A DNA stretch of 64,000 bases from Clostridioides sp. ES-S-0054-01. Lineage in GTDB: Bacteria; Bacillota; Clostridia; Peptostreptococcales; Peptostreptococcaceae. Within the stretch, counting starts at the first letter, position 1; each line of letters starts with the position of its first letter. The notes below the pieces were generated by a model that had not been told where the DNA came from, searched no databases, and saw only the letters and a program-made list of their open reading frames with translations. The stretch spans positions 2,883,001 through 2,947,000 of the forward strand of contig CP067346.1 in the NCBI GenBank assembly GCA_021561035.1, in the 5' to 3' direction. A program made the translations under genes and the position numbers. This document shows, piece by piece, positions 1-9,890 of the stretch.

Positions 1-570
1 ATTAAAAGGCTTATAAATTTCCTCTAATATATCTCTAGCCCATTCACTTTCTACACCTATAACGATTCTTGAAGCATGCAGAGTATCTTTTACTGCTGTT
101 CCTTGTGATAAAAACTCTGGATTAGATGCAAGTTCTACTTTTACATCATTTTTTAGGTTTCTATTTATATAATCTTCTATTTCTTCATTTGTACCAATTG
201 GCACTGTAGATTTTATTACCACTAGAGTATCTTTTGTTACAGTTTCAGCTATTTGTTTTGCAACTGACTTTATATAATCTAAATTAGCTGAACCATCACT
301 TCTCTCTGGAGTACCTACAGCTATTAATATTACATCTACATCTTCATACGCTTTTCTATAGTCAGTAGTGTAATCTATTCTTCCTCTGTTGTAATTTTTA
401 ACCATAAGTTCTTCTAGGTCTTCTTCATATATAGGAGCTCTTCCAAGCTTCATTGATTTAACTTTTTGTTCATCTACATCGACGCATACTACATTTTCAT
501 TACCTACCTCTGCTAGACAAACACCTGTAACCAATCCTACATAACCAGTCCCAGCTATAGCTATTTTCAT
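1..570 (-). CDS. UDP-glucose/GDP-mannose dehydrogenase family protein, 3' part cut off by the window edge
   Basis: The ATG at 570 follows an AGGT-type ribosome site (578-583) and the frame stays open to base 1, giving about 190 N-terminal residues. The protein begins MKIAIAGTGYVGLVTG, the Rossmann GxGYVG loop of nucleotide-sugar 6-dehydrogenases. It continues with VGTP, KSTVPIGT and NPEFLSQGTAVKD, all typical of the UDP-glucose dehydrogenase family. The catalytic cysteine lies beyond the window, so activity cannot be judged. The family oxidises UDP-glucose (or GDP-mannose / UDP-HexNAc) to the uronic acid using NAD+. It sits at the downstream end of the polymer cluster, 26 bases after a glycosyltransferase gene, so it is probably in the same transcript. 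Substrate is not resolvable from this fragment. Confidence 0.9.
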   Translation of the reverse strand, partial: MKIAIAGTGYVGLVTGVCLAEVGNENVVCVDVDEQKVKSMKLGRAPIYEEDLEELMVKNYNRGRIDYTTDYRKAYEDVDVILIAVGTPERSDGSANLDYIKSVAKQIAETVTKDTLVVIKSTVPIGTNEEIEDYINRNLKNDVKVELASNPEFLSQGTAVKDTLHASRIVIGVESEWARDILEEIYKPFN

Positions 571-596
571 TATTTTTACCTCCAAGTATATAAAAC

Positions 597-1349
597 TTAT
601 ACTCTTTTCTTGATAGCATTAAAAACATAGAAACAAAATACATATAGGGTTTTTGGTAAACTTAAATTTTCAACATTTCTATAAGTATTCCAAGTTCGTT
701 TTAATGCTTTTATCTTATTGCTTGATATAGAATTTCCAACTAGCCTATAATTCACTAAATCTTTCTGAATTCCATATGCATATTTTTCCTTTTTAAGTAA
801 CTGTAACCAAGTTGCAGTATCTTGTCCTCTTCTTACTAAAGGCATACTAAATTCACCTACGATATTCTTATCAATGACTACAGTAGAACACCCTATTATA
901 GTATTTCTAAGCAGTCCCTCATAGTCAATCTTTTTAGGTGCTTTTGCAACTTTACTCGTTTTTTTTCCATCTTGTCTCATATATCTATAAGATGTAAAAG
1001 AAAATCCGATATTTTCTTTTAACATATATTCTATCTGAATTTCTAACTTTTTACTATCCCATAAATCATCACTATCTACAAATGCGATAAATCGACCTTC
1101 CGCATTTTTAATACCAACATTTCTAGATACTGCAGCTCCAGAATTTTTTTCAAGCTTTATATATTTTATTCTAGCATCTTCTTTTTGAAAACTTTTTATA
1201 ATTTCACTTGAATTGTCCTTAGAACAATCATCCACTAATAAAAGCTGCCAATTTTTATAAGTTTGATTTTGGATTGACTTTATTGTCTCTGATAAAAACT
1301 CTTCTGAATTATATACAGGAGTAATTATCGATACTAAAGGCTCATTCAT
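597..1349 (-). CDS. Family 2 glycosyltransferase (polymer cluster)
   Basis: This is a 250-residue cytoplasmic GT-A enzyme. The N-terminus PLVSIITPVYNSE and the DDCS and FVDSDDLWDS motifs are the nucleotide-sugar and metal-binding elements of GT2 enzymes. It should transfer one sugar onto the lipid-linked repeat unit of the cell-wall polymer; donor and linkage cannot be read from sequence. I start it at the ATG at 1349, behind AGGAGAG, rather than at an in-frame TTG 24 bases upstream that precedes the ribosome site. It is clearly paralogous to the GT2 encoded at 2327-3076 (same length, near-identical motif spacing, similar C-terminal region with WNTYRN), so the two probably arose by duplication and add related sugars. 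Confidence 0.9.
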   Translation of the reverse strand: MNEPLVSIITPVYNSEEFLSETIKSIQNQTYKNWQLLLVDDCSKDNSSEIIKSFQKEDARIKYIKLEKNSGAAVSRNVGIKNAEGRFIAFVDSDDLWDSKKLEIQIEYMLKENIGFSFTSYRYMRQDGKKTSKVAKAPKKIDYEGLLRNTIIGCSTVVIDKNIVGEFSMPLVRRGQDTATWLQLLKKEKYAYGIQKDLVNYRLVGNSISSNKIKALKRTWNTYRNVENLSLPKTLYVFCFYVFNAIKKRV

Positions 1350-1396
1350 ATTTTTACTCTCCTTATATAGCAACTAGCAGTACTATACCAACAAGT

Positions 1397-2305
1397 TTAC
1401 TTAGATACTAATTTTCTTTGTCCAATATATTTGTAATATCCTAATGGGAATAATGCTAAATACAAAAATTTATCAGATATTTTTTTGATTTCGCCAAAAT
1501 AATGACTATCAGATAATAACGAGTATCTGGCTAAATTTATGTAATTTTTTATCCACATATATGGATATCTACCTAAGGGATATGTATTTTGATTTATTAA
1601 ATATAAAAACTCTAATGCTCTACCTTTTAATGCATTTTTATTTAATATATTCTTAGTTAAACCATCATCCAAATAATCTCTTATTATCATAGGTTTGTTT
1701 ACACATTTAACTTTATAGTATTTAGACATTTCATTCCATACTACACTTTCTGGTAAAAATTTCACTTCTTTTCTTTCTGGAAAAGGAAATTTTATAAGCT
1801 CATCAGTTACAAATACTATGCTTTTATCTCCCTTAACTCCATACTTAAAATATAAATCTGCAAAGTGACATATTTTCTTATCTTCAGGCATTTCTGTCCC
1901 TATCAACTCTCCACTTGGATATACACAAAGTCCAACAACTCCGCTAAAACCTTCTTTATTCTCTACAGAATTCCACTCGTTATTAGCAATTTCAAGAGAA
2001 TCTTTAACTAAACCATCATCACTATCTACAATAAAAAATAGCTCTCCATCTGCATTTTTTACACCTAGATTTATTGCAGTATGTTTTCCTCCATTTTCTT
2101 TGTATATATATCTTATATTTAATTTATTTTCTGATATAAATTTTTCAACTAATTCTTTAGTACTGTCGCTACTTCCATCATCAACAATTAACCATTCAAA
2201 ATCATCAAAGTCATAAGTTTGAGCTTTTAAATCACTGTACAAATTTTCAAGTAAATGAGCTCTATTATATGTTGGAGTAAATACAGTAAATTTATATTTA
2301 TACAT
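1397..2305 (-). CDS. Family 2 glycosyltransferase (polymer cluster)
   Basis: This 302-residue GT2 enzyme has an N-terminal GT-A domain (FTVFTPTYNRAHLL, VDDGSSDST, FIVDSDDGL). The C-terminal half is more divergent and aromatic-rich and has no clear membrane helix. The ATG at 2305 follows AGAGAGGA. It lies between two paralogous GT2 genes but resembles neither beyond the GT-A core, so it should add a different sugar or linkage. The neighbouring enzymes indicate a role in assembling the PSII-type repeat unit on its lipid carrier. Confidence 0.88.
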   Translation of the reverse strand: MYKYKFTVFTPTYNRAHLLENLYSDLKAQTYDFDDFEWLIVDDGSSDSTKELVEKFISENKLNIRYIYKENGGKHTAINLGVKNADGELFFIVDSDDGLVKDSLEIANNEWNSVENKEGFSGVVGLCVYPSGELIGTEMPEDKKICHFADLYFKYGVKGDKSIVFVTDELIKFPFPERKEVKFLPESVVWNEMSKYYKVKCVNKPMIIRDYLDDGLTKNILNKNALKGRALEFLYLINQNTYPLGRYPYMWIKNYINLARYSLLSDSHYFGEIKKISDKFLYLALFPLGYYKYIGQRKLVSK

Positions 2306-2326
2306 TAATTAAATCTTCCTCTCTAT

Positions 2327-3076
2327 CTAACTTTTTTTGATTCCATTTATTCCATAATTAATAAAGTAGTATATAGCTTTGTATAGAGGTATTTTTTCTA
2401 TATTTCTATATATATTCCAAGTCCACATGGCAGCTTTTATTTTGTTACCACTAAGTGAATTACTAGATTTTCTATATAATGCTAGAACTTCATTTATTCC
2501 GTGGGCAATATGCCCTTTTTTCAATATAGATAGCCATAAAACATAATCTTCATGTCTTACACCACTCATTTTGATTTCAAAATCTAGTTTAGACTTATCA
2601 ATTACAACAGTAAGACATCCTAAGATATTTCCTTTTAATAATCTTTTATAATCTACATTAGGTGGTACTTTTATTACTTTGTTTAATTTTTTATCATTTT
2701 CATCCATCAGTTCATATGAAGTAAATGAGATTACATAGTCATTTTCTAACATAAAGTTTACTTGTTTTTCTAACTTACTACTATTCCATTGGTCATCACT
2801 ATCTAAAAAAGCTATAAATTGTCCTGTTGCCTTACTTAGTGCTAAATTTCTAGCATTAGAGACCCCCTTATTAGTCTCTGTCTTTATACATCTTATTCTA
2901 CTATCCTGTTGCATATAAGATTTGACTATATTAGGACTATTATCTGTTGAGCAATCATCAATAATTAACATTTCCCATTCTTGATAAGTTTGGTTTAATA
3001 CTGATTTTATGGTTGCTTCAATAAATTTTTCAGAATTATACATGGGAGTAATTATAGATACTAAATTCTTCTTCAT
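2327..3076 (-). CDS. Family 2 glycosyltransferase (polymer cluster)
   Basis: A 249-residue GT-A glycosyltransferase with VSIITPMYNSEKF, IDDCSTDNS and FLDSDDQWNS motifs. It is closely related to the product of 597-1349 along its whole length, including the VVIDKS and WNIYRN segments near the C-terminus. The ATG at 3076 is preceded by GAGGAAGG. It is 28 bases downstream of the CDP-glycerol transferase-like gene and 21 bases before the next GT, so all are likely one operon. Its sugar specificity is unknown. Confidence 0.9.
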   Translation of the reverse strand: MKKNLVSIITPMYNSEKFIEATIKSVLNQTYQEWEMLIIDDCSTDNSPNIVKSYMQQDSRIRCIKTETNKGVSNARNLALSKATGQFIAFLDSDDQWNSSKLEKQVNFMLENDYVISFTSYELMDENDKKLNKVIKVPPNVDYKRLLKGNILGCLTVVIDKSKLDFEIKMSGVRHEDYVLWLSILKKGHIAHGINEVLALYRKSSNSLSGNKIKAAMWTWNIYRNIEKIPLYKAIYYFINYGINGIKKS

Positions 3077-3104
3077 ATTACCTTCCTCATCATTTATAAA
3101 ATAT

Positions 3105-4280
3105 TTATTTAATTTTACTTATTACACAATCATATATCCTCTTGCAGTTCTTATTGTCATTATATCTGAAAAACTTATTTCTTTCATTTTTTTGGTTATC
3201 CATAACCTCAAAATTATTTTCAATAATATCAATAAGTTTATTCACAGCTTCATCATTATTATAAGCCAAAGACCCAAACATTTCACTTTTTAAATCTATA
3301 TATGAGTCAACTTTTTCCATATACTCATCCAAGTCAAATTGGTAAAACAATATAGGTCTATTCATATATAAAAAGTCTATGGCTACACTTGAATAATCAG
3401 TTATATTTGCAGCTGATTTTCTGATTTCATTTGCTAGAGTTACCCCTTTATCTAAAAATACAATTTTTTTTCCCGTTATATTTTCTTTTATATCATCTAT
3501 AAACTCATGCATAAGATGATGCATATAAATTTTTACATTTATATCTTTCTCATCTAATATTTTATTTAATTTATCATCATTCAAAAAATTCATTATATTT
3601 TTAAAATAATCTGTATCTGTAAATTTTCCTGAACTAAATTTTATCCAATCTCTCCATGTAGGAGTATATAATATATCTCGAGTTTGTGCAACTTCATTTG
3701 TTGGTAAATTGTCATATCTTGCATTTCCAATTATATAAACTGAGTCATCTAACATTCCCCAATCATTTACCATAACATTTCTTTCAAACTCAGAACTTGC
3801 TGTAACTATATTATAACTTTTATATAGGTTATCTATAATATTTTTGAACTTTTTATTCATTGGTTTTCTCTTTTTAAAACTTATAGTCCCATGATTTAAA
3901 AACACTTTTATCGTCTTTTTATGAAAATAATTAAGAACAGGTACAGCAAAATTATATGGTGCTATATCTGCTGATGGTGCATGTGAAAATACTATAGCTT
4001 TTGAATTGTAATAATATAAATAGTTTTCTACGCTTCCTCTTATTAATTTTTTGCCTGGAATTTTATCAAATACTTTACTGTCTTTATTTACTACCCAATA
4101 AGTTTCTACATCATTATGTTCTTTCAACATATACTCATAAAAAAACTTTGCATTATCATTGTATATATCTCCTGAATGTCCACCTATAAGCCAAATATTT
4201 CTACCATTAAACTTATGCTTACTAAATGGATATATAAAAAAAGCCAAAAGCATATTTATTAAAAATTTAACCTTGTCCAT
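3105..4280 (-). CDS. CDP-glycerol:poly(glycerophosphate) glycerophosphotransferase family protein (TagB/TagF-like)
   Basis: About 391 residues. An N-terminal hydrophobic segment (NMLLAFFIYPF) suggests membrane association. The core carries LNHGT, YTPTWRDW and ITDYSSVAIDF, the signature elements of the Glyphos_transf family that moves polyol-phosphates from CDP-polyols in teichoic acid synthesis. The PSII polymer is reported to have phosphodiester-linked hexasaccharide repeats, so this enzyme may make a phosphate link or a linkage unit; that is inference. Start choice is uncertain: an ATG at 4295 overlaps the upstream stop codon (TAATG), while the ATG at 4280 sits 9 bases after GAGG. I chose 4280. 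Confidence 0.85.
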   Translation of the reverse strand: MDKVKFLINMLLAFFIYPFSKHKFNGRNIWLIGGHSGDIYNDNAKFFYEYMLKEHNDVETYWVVNKDSKVFDKIPGKKLIRGSVENYLYYYNSKAIVFSHAPSADIAPYNFAVPVLNYFHKKTIKVFLNHGTISFKKRKPMNKKFKNIIDNLYKSYNIVTASSEFERNVMVNDWGMLDDSVYIIGNARYDNLPTNEVAQTRDILYTPTWRDWIKFSSGKFTDTDYFKNIMNFLNDDKLNKILDEKDINVKIYMHHLMHEFIDDIKENITGKKIVFLDKGVTLANEIRKSAANITDYSSVAIDFLYMNRPILFYQFDLDEYMEKVDSYIDLKSEMFGSLAYNNDEAVNKLIDIIENNFEVMDNQKNERNKFFRYNDNKNCKRIYDCVISKIK

Positions 4281-4294
4281 AAACACCATCCTCA

Positions 4295-5134
4295 TTATAA
4301 CTTATACTGTCTAAATCCATTAATTCTTCCTCTTATTGTAGCACTATGATAATCTCTATTAGAACTCAACACAAGACCACCTATATTTCTTATAAGTTTT
4401 GATGCCATAACCTTTACAAACTTATAATTTTTTCTATAAACTATTTCTTTTTTGCATATGGCTCCAAAACCTCTTCCATAGTTATAATCTTTTTGATACT
4501 TTTCTTTAGATTTAGAATGTTTTTTTGCAGGATGGTAAATTATATCATTTCCAAAGTATTTTCCTTTAAAACCTAAACTCAATAAGTTTAAAACATAATC
4601 TATCTCTTCACCAGCACCAAACTCTCCACCAACACCCAATTTTTCATCAAATCTTGTATAGTCTTTGCCCTCAAAATCAATAAAAAAAGTTATGGATGTT
4701 ATAGTATTTAAAACGTTGGAACTTGTGATATCACAAGTTCCATCATACATTTTCTTAAATGCATCAATTTTATTTGCATCCATAGTTTTGCAACTGTATA
4801 TTTTATAATCTTTATTTTTATTAAAGAAATTTATAACTTTTTCTAATGTATCATTTTCGTAGACACAATCATCATCGGGGAAACCTATAATTTGCCCTCT
4901 AGCATTGTCTATGCCTACATTTCTGTTATAACTTAATCCTTTTTTAGAGCTTTTTATATACTTTATATCTAACTTATCAACGTATTTACCAACTATCTCC
5001 TTAACTTTGTTATTATCATTTTGGTCTACTACTATAAGTTCAAAGTTTTTGTAAGTTTGACTTTCTAAGCTGTCCATAAGTAAGTATATATCATCATATC
5101 TATTTAATGTTGGCATTATTAATGATATTAACAT
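4295..5134 (-). CDS. Family 2 glycosyltransferase (polymer cluster)
   Basis: A 279-residue GT2 enzyme opening LISLIMPTLNRYDD, with VVDQND and a GFPDDDCVYE metal-binding motif, the DDD variant often seen in rhamnosyl/galactosyl-type GT2 proteins. The middle region (GVGGEFGAGEEIDY) fits the acceptor/catalytic loop with an acidic ED-like pair. The ribosome site GGAGG overlaps the last codons of the upstream polymerase gene and the two genes are 2 bases apart, so they are probably translationally linked. Donor sugar unknown. Confidence 0.9.
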   Translation of the reverse strand: MLISLIMPTLNRYDDIYLLMDSLESQTYKNFELIVVDQNDNNKVKEIVGKYVDKLDIKYIKSSKKGLSYNRNVGIDNARGQIIGFPDDDCVYENDTLEKVINFFNKNKDYKIYSCKTMDANKIDAFKKMYDGTCDITSSNVLNTITSITFFIDFEGKDYTRFDEKLGVGGEFGAGEEIDYVLNLLSLGFKGKYFGNDIIYHPAKKHSKSKEKYQKDYNYGRGFGAICKKEIVYRKNYKFVKVMASKLIRNIGGLVLSSNRDYHSATIRGRINGFRQYKL

Positions 5135-5136
5135 TA

Positions 5137-6294
5137 CTACCTCCTACTTTTCATCTTCCACAAATCTATTTCCCTTTTATCATTTAATATCACTTCTTTT
5201 ATTAGTAATACTACTGCAAAACTAAATGAAGCTTCTAATAATAAATTTTCTGCAAAAGAGTATAGTAAAAATATAAATAAGGCTACTAAATACTCATTTT
5301 TATCTTTTTCTATAAAACTTCCTATACCTTTATACATCAAATACATAAATAATATACAAGCAACTACTCCCAGCACACTAATTATATATATATAAGAACT
5401 ATCTAATGGATTAGTTGCTTTTATAGCTGCACTATATGAATTTCCAAAAGGTTTCATAAAATTTCCTGCTTCAGCTAAGTATACATGCCAATACTTAGGT
5501 CTACTTGCTAATAATCTATTTAATATACTGCTTTTAGAAAACATTATACCAATAGCCACACTAGATAAAGTAAGCAGTATTGGCAATATCTTTACAAGTG
5601 TTGGTAGACCTTTTATTTTTTTTATGTTTATCAATCTTATTATTTCTACAAAAATTAATCCTGCTAGTATAGTAAAAAAGCCAGTTCTACTATATGTAGT
5701 TTGATAAACAAAAAATGCAGAGCCAAATAAAATTATTCTATCCCATTTATTATAGTTTTTATATCTTAAGAATATATATGCTGCATATATAGTAACCATA
5801 TGATAAAATACTCCATTTGGATTACCAAGACCAAAATCCATTCTTGTAACAAGCATATCTATATTTTCTATATATCTATAGTGAACTTCCTGATTAAATA
5901 CTAATGAAGGAAATAAATTAAATAATAATATAGCTACCATTAAAAAACACGCAGATATTATTAAATAATTTTTAACTATAAATTTATCATCTATTTGTTT
6001 AGCTGATACAGCCAATAAAACGATTAATAATATAGCTCCTTCCCTATTTAATAAATAAAGTAAGACACAAACTCCAACTAACACCATTTCTGTTATACTT
6101 TTTCTCTTATCAAATAAAAAAAGTAGCATTAGTATTCCTATTGAAGAATAAAATAACGCTGATTTAATCATCCCTATATTCATATTTGGGTCAATAAATG
6201 ATATCATATACTTTCTAAGTAATATGATAAACAAAACAAATATATAAAGATATTTTCTAATCATAATATTTCTATCATCGTTTAAAGTCTTCAT
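5137..6294 (-). CDS. Wzy/O-antigen-polymerase-like integral membrane protein
   Basis: A 385-residue, strongly hydrophobic protein with roughly ten predicted membrane helices and a longer polar loop (about residues 245-290, containing RPKYWHVYLAEAG) late in the sequence, the layout of Wzy/RfaL-type polymerases and ligases. In this cluster the natural role is joining lipid-linked repeat units outside the membrane after export by the MurJ/Wzx-like flippase encoded at 9891-11447. No single conserved residue proves the assignment because the family is poorly conserved; topology and context are the evidence. Confidence 0.75.
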   Translation of the reverse strand: MKTLNDDRNIMIRKYLYIFVLFIILLRKYMISFIDPNMNIGMIKSALFYSSIGILMLLFLFDKRKSITEMVLVGVCVLLYLLNREGAILLIVLLAVSAKQIDDKFIVKNYLIISACFLMVAILLFNLFPSLVFNQEVHYRYIENIDMLVTRMDFGLGNPNGVFYHMVTIYAAYIFLRYKNYNKWDRIILFGSAFFVYQTTYSRTGFFTILAGLIFVEIIRLINIKKIKGLPTLVKILPILLTLSSVAIGIMFSKSSILNRLLASRPKYWHVYLAEAGNFMKPFGNSYSAAIKATNPLDSSYIYIISVLGVVACILFMYLMYKGIGSFIEKDKNEYLVALFIFLLYSFAENLLLEASFSFAVVLLIKEVILNDKREIDLWKMKSRR

Positions 6295-6309
6295 TTTACT
6301 TTCTCCCTT

Positions 6310-7032
6310 TTAGCTTCGTAAAGTATTACTTGCAAATATTTTACAACACTTCCATATCTTATTTACACCTGTTAAGTGTTTGCTTTCTAAAAAATAATTT
6401 CTCTTTTTAGCCCAACTTTTTCCCCACCAATGTATCCCATAAGTGTTTTCTGTAATACATTCTGGTGTGAAGTCTTCTTTAAATCCAAAAGGATAAAAAT
6501 ATTCTTTATCATAAGCACATATTCCTTCTTCATAATTATTAGGGTCAATCTTCTTATAATTTTTTTCCATAAGATGAGTCATAATCTTTGGTATTGTAAA
6601 CAATGATGAAGTAAGCACTTCTTTTTCATAATACTCCAATAAGTCTTTTAAAAAAGGATGTCCTTTTTCTGCACCTATTATAGCACCATTTATATATTCT
6701 CTATCATCTTCATACCCACAAATTAGTCTATTCTTTTCCAAAAGAGGAGTTATATCCTTTAATATTTGCATATCTGTATCCATATAAACTCCACCTTGTT
6801 CATAGAGTACTTTTATTCTTGTATAATCTGATATAAATGCCCAAAGCTTTCTTTTATAACATTCTTCCAAAAACTTATTTCCTTTTATTTCTTTCTCTAT
6901 ATCAAAGTTTTTTTCATTCCACTCTACTATCTCATATTCTGGAAGTTTTTCTTTCCAAGAATTTATACATATATTTTCTATATTTCCTTTTGGTCCACCA
7001 AACCATACATAATGTATTTTTTTAGGAATCAA
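6310..7032 (-). CDS. GT32-like glycosyltransferase with DXD motif
   Basis: A 240-residue protein starting IPKKIHYVWFGG, the classic opening of the Gly_transf_sug (DXD) family related to capsular and mannosyl transferases. Residues near 80 read GVYMDTDMQIL, the DXD metal/nucleotide-sugar site, preceded by AFISDYTRIKVLYEQGG. The C-terminal segment contains IHWWGKSW, also typical of the family. Translation probably starts at a TTG (7032) eight bases after GGAGG, as no ATG is available nearby. It lies directly downstream of manC, so a role in the mannose-containing polymer is plausible but not proven. Confidence 0.85.
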   Translation of the reverse strand: MIPKKIHYVWFGGPKGNIENICINSWKEKLPEYEIVEWNEKNFDIEKEIKGNKFLEECYKRKLWAFISDYTRIKVLYEQGGVYMDTDMQILKDITPLLEKNRLICGYEDDREYINGAIIGAEKGHPFLKDLLEYYEKEVLTSSLFTIPKIMTHLMEKNYKKIDPNNYEEGICAYDKEYFYPFGFKEDFTPECITENTYGIHWWGKSWAKKRNYFLESKHLTGVNKIWKCCKIFASNTLRS

Positions 7033-7043
7033 ACGAACACCTC

Positions 7044-8117
7044 CTACATATATTCTTGTCTATCTTCTTCTTTTAATTGCTCTACTATCTTTTTAACATC
7101 TTGAGCTTTATCTTTTCTACAAACCATAACTGCATCATTTGTAGATACTACTATCAAATCACTAATACCTATTGTCGATATTAATTTGTCATCTGAATAT
7201 ATAATTGAATTTTTAGTATCTATGGTAATATTTTCACCTCTTTTGATGTTACCTTCATCATCAGTTGGATATATTGCACCTAGAGAGTCCCAAGAACCAA
7301 CATCATTCCACCCAAAATTACCGGGAACTACTATAACATCATTACTTCTTTCCATAATACCATAATCTATAGAGATTGATTGTATAGTTGGGTATATTTC
7401 TTTTATTTTTTCTATTTCTTGTTTTGTTCCTAAATATTTGCTTATCTCTTCTAATTTTTCATATACTTTTGGTAAGTATCTCTTAAAATCTTCTAATATT
7501 TTAGATACCTTCCATACGAACATTCCACTATTCCATACATATTTCTTAGAGTTTACATATTCTTTGGCAATCTCATAGTTTGGCTTTTCTACAAACTCCA
7601 CTACCTCATATGCAACATTCTCTATAGTGTTTTCTCTACTAAAATTTATGTATCCATATCCTGTTGATGGAAATGTAGGAGTTATTCCAATAGTTACTAG
7701 TTTATCATTATTTTCTGCTATATAGATAGCTTTTTCTAAAATAGATTTAAACTCTTTTTCATCTTTTATATAATGGTCAGCCGGATATACACACATAACG
7801 CCATCACCATATTTTTTCATTATGTTAAAAGCTGCAAAACCTATGGCTGCTGCTGTATTTCTGGCACATGGTTCTGGTAAGATATTGCTATCTAAACATT
7901 TATCTTTTACTATATCCTTCAAAGCTTCCAATTGTTTCTCATTAGTTACTATAAATAAATCATCTTTTTTTGCTAGAGAATCTATTCTGTTTATAGTTTC
8001 GTTTATTAAAGCATCTTCTCCACTTAAATTTATAAGCTGTTTAGGTACTTCTTGTCTACTAAGTGGCCAGAAACGAGTTCCGCCTCCTCCAGCCATTATG
8101 ACATTGTATACTTTCAT
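7044..8117 (-). CDS. manC: Mannose-1-phosphate guanylyltransferase
   Basis: A 357-residue nucleotidyltransferase with the pyrophosphorylase loop MAGGGGTRFWPLSR at the N-terminus, YPADHYI and VEFVEKP in the core and FGWNDVGSWDS late, the standard set for GDP-mannose synthesis. The length fits the short form with no fused phosphomannose-isomerase domain. It makes GDP-mannose from mannose-1-P and GTP in the cytoplasm. The ribosome site is GGGGAGA before the ATG at 8117. The gene directly follows the phosphohexomutase that would supply mannose-1-P, and PSII is reported to contain an alpha-mannose-1-phosphate, so the pathway fits. Confidence 0.93.
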   Translation of the reverse strand: MKVYNVIMAGGGGTRFWPLSRQEVPKQLINLSGEDALINETINRIDSLAKKDDLFIVTNEKQLEALKDIVKDKCLDSNILPEPCARNTAAAIGFAAFNIMKKYGDGVMCVYPADHYIKDEKEFKSILEKAIYIAENNDKLVTIGITPTFPSTGYGYINFSRENTIENVAYEVVEFVEKPNYEIAKEYVNSKKYVWNSGMFVWKVSKILEDFKRYLPKVYEKLEEISKYLGTKQEIEKIKEIYPTIQSISIDYGIMERSNDVIVVPGNFGWNDVGSWDSLGAIYPTDDEGNIKRGENITIDTKNSIIYSDDKLISTIGISDLIVVSTNDAVMVCRKDKAQDVKKIVEQLKEEDRQEYM

Positions 8118-8138
8118 TGTTTATCTCCCCTTAGCTTC

Positions 8139-9845
8139 TTATATAGAATCCACTACATTTAATATATAAGATATTAAATTTTTTAATTTAAATTCTACAT
8201 CTTCTTGGTTGTCTGAATTTGCTCCAAAGTAAAATTTAATTTTAGGTTCTGTACCTGAAGGTCTTATAGCTATCCAAGAGCCATCTTCAAGTAAAAATTT
8301 AAGTACATCTGATTTAGGTAAATCATCAACACCATCTTTATAATCTAAAATCTTATCTACTTTTATATCAGCCACATTATCTATTTTAACACTTCTAAAG
8401 TAAAGCATCATCTCTTTTATTTTTTTTATTCCATCTATACCTTTTAAAGTCACTGACTTTAAGACCTCTTTGTAGTATCCAAATTTATTATATGTATCTA
8501 TCAAAGCTTCATACAAGTTCATACCTTTTGAAAAGTAGTATGCTGCCATTTCACATATCATAAGTGAAGATACAACACCATCTTTATCTCTAGCATGAGT
8601 TCCAATTAAGTAACCATAGCTTTCCTCATACCCCATTATAAAGCTTCTATCATTATTTTCTTCAAACGATTTTATTTTTTCTCCTATAAACTTGAATCCT
8701 GTTAAAGTATTTAAACAATCTACATTATAAGCCTTTGCTATTTTGGCACCTAGTTCTGATGTAACTATAGTTTTTATTATTGTAGGATTGTTTTTAGGAA
8801 GTTTATTTTCTTTGGCTAAACTCTCTAATACATATCTAACTAAAAGTGAGCCAACTTGGTTTCCATTTAAGACTACATATTCGCCACTTGAATCTTTTAC
8901 AACAACTCCTACTCTGTCACAATCAGGGTCTGTTCCTATTATTAAATCAGTGCCATTACTCTTTGCCATTTCAATAGCTATATTAAACACTGACTTTTCT
9001 TCAGGATTAGGATACTTTACTGTTGAAAAATTAGAATCTGGCAATTCTTGCTCCGTAACTACCCTTACATTTTTAAAGCCACATTCATTTAAGACTCTTC
9101 TTACTGGCTTATTTCCTGTCCCATGAATAGGTGTATATATTATTTTTAACTTTTCTCCACATTCATCTATTATATTTTGTCTTAAAACTTGTTTCTTGAC
9201 AGCCTTTATAAACTCATCATCTACTTCATTATCTAATATAGTTATTAAATTTTTAGATAAAGCTTCTTCAAAATCTACACTTTTAATACTACTGTAATCA
9301 TCAATCTTATTAACCTCTGCTATTATAGCATTTGCCATATCTATACATATTTGACCCCCATCTGAATCATATACTTTATATCCATTGTATTCTTTAGGAT
9401 TATGACTTGCTGTTATTACTATTCCCATAGCACACTTTAAATATCTAACAGCAAAAGAAAGTTCTGGTGTAGGCTTTAATTCTTCAAAAATATAAGCCTT
9501 TACACCATAGGCACTTAAAGTCTTTGCTACTTCTATACAAAACTCCCTCGACATGTATCTACTATCATGTGCTATAACTATTCCCTTTTGTTTTCCTTCT
9601 TCTCCTTGAGTCTTCATGATATAATTTAAAACTCCAAGTGTCGCACGTCTAACAGTATAAATATTGATTCTATTAGTTCCCGCTCCTATTATACCTCTTA
9701 AACCACCTGTTCCAAACTCTAAATTCTTGTAGAATCTATCTTGTATTTCTTTTTCATCGTCTTTTATGCTCAATAGCTCATTTTTCGTTTGTTCATCAAA
9801 ATAAGGAGAATTTAACCACATCTCATAATTATTCTTATAATCCAT
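8139..9845 (-). CDS. Phosphoglucomutase/phosphomannomutase (alpha-D-phosphohexomutase family)
   Basis: A 568-residue four-domain enzyme. It shows the active-site phosphoserine loop [13 protein letters not shown], the magnesium loop [10 protein letters not shown], the sugar-binding GYEESYGYL and the phosphate-binding [12 protein letters not shown]. Length and motif forms resemble the PgcA-type mutases of Gram-positives, which act on glucose- and mannose-phosphates. It should interconvert hexose-6-P and hexose-1-P to feed ManC (adjacent, 21 bases) and possibly UDP-glucose synthesis. The ATG at 9845 follows AAAGGAT. Confidence 0.93.
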   Translation of the reverse strand: MDYKNNYEMWLNSPYFDEQTKNELLSIKDDEKEIQDRFYKNLEFGTGGLRGIIGAGTNRINIYTVRRATLGVLNYIMKTQGEEGKQKGIVIAHDSRYMSREFCIEVAKTLSAYGVKAYIFEELKPTPELSFAVRYLKCAMGIVITASHNPKEYNGYKVYDSDGGQICIDMANAIIAEVNKIDDYSSIKSVDFEEALSKNLITILDNEVDDEFIKAVKKQVLRQNIIDECGEKLKIIYTPIHGTGNKPVRRVLNECGFKNVRVVTEQELPDSNFSTVKYPNPEEKSVFNIAIEMAKSNGTDLIIGTDPDCDRVGVVVKDSSGEYVVLNGNQVGSLLVRYVLESLAKENKLPKNNPTIIKTIVTSELGAKIAKAYNVDCLNTLTGFKFIGEKIKSFEENNDRSFIMGYEESYGYLIGTHARDKDGVVSSLMICEMAAYYFSKGMNLYEALIDTYNKFGYYKEVLKSVTLKGIDGIKKIKEMMLYFRSVKIDNVADIKVDKILDYKDGVDDLPKSDVLKFLLEDGSWIAIRPSGTEPKIKFYFGANSDNQEDVEFKLKNLISYILNVVDSI

Positions 9846-9890
9846 ATTTTCATCCTTTCTGACTCTAATTTAAAATTTCAAGGCAAATAT

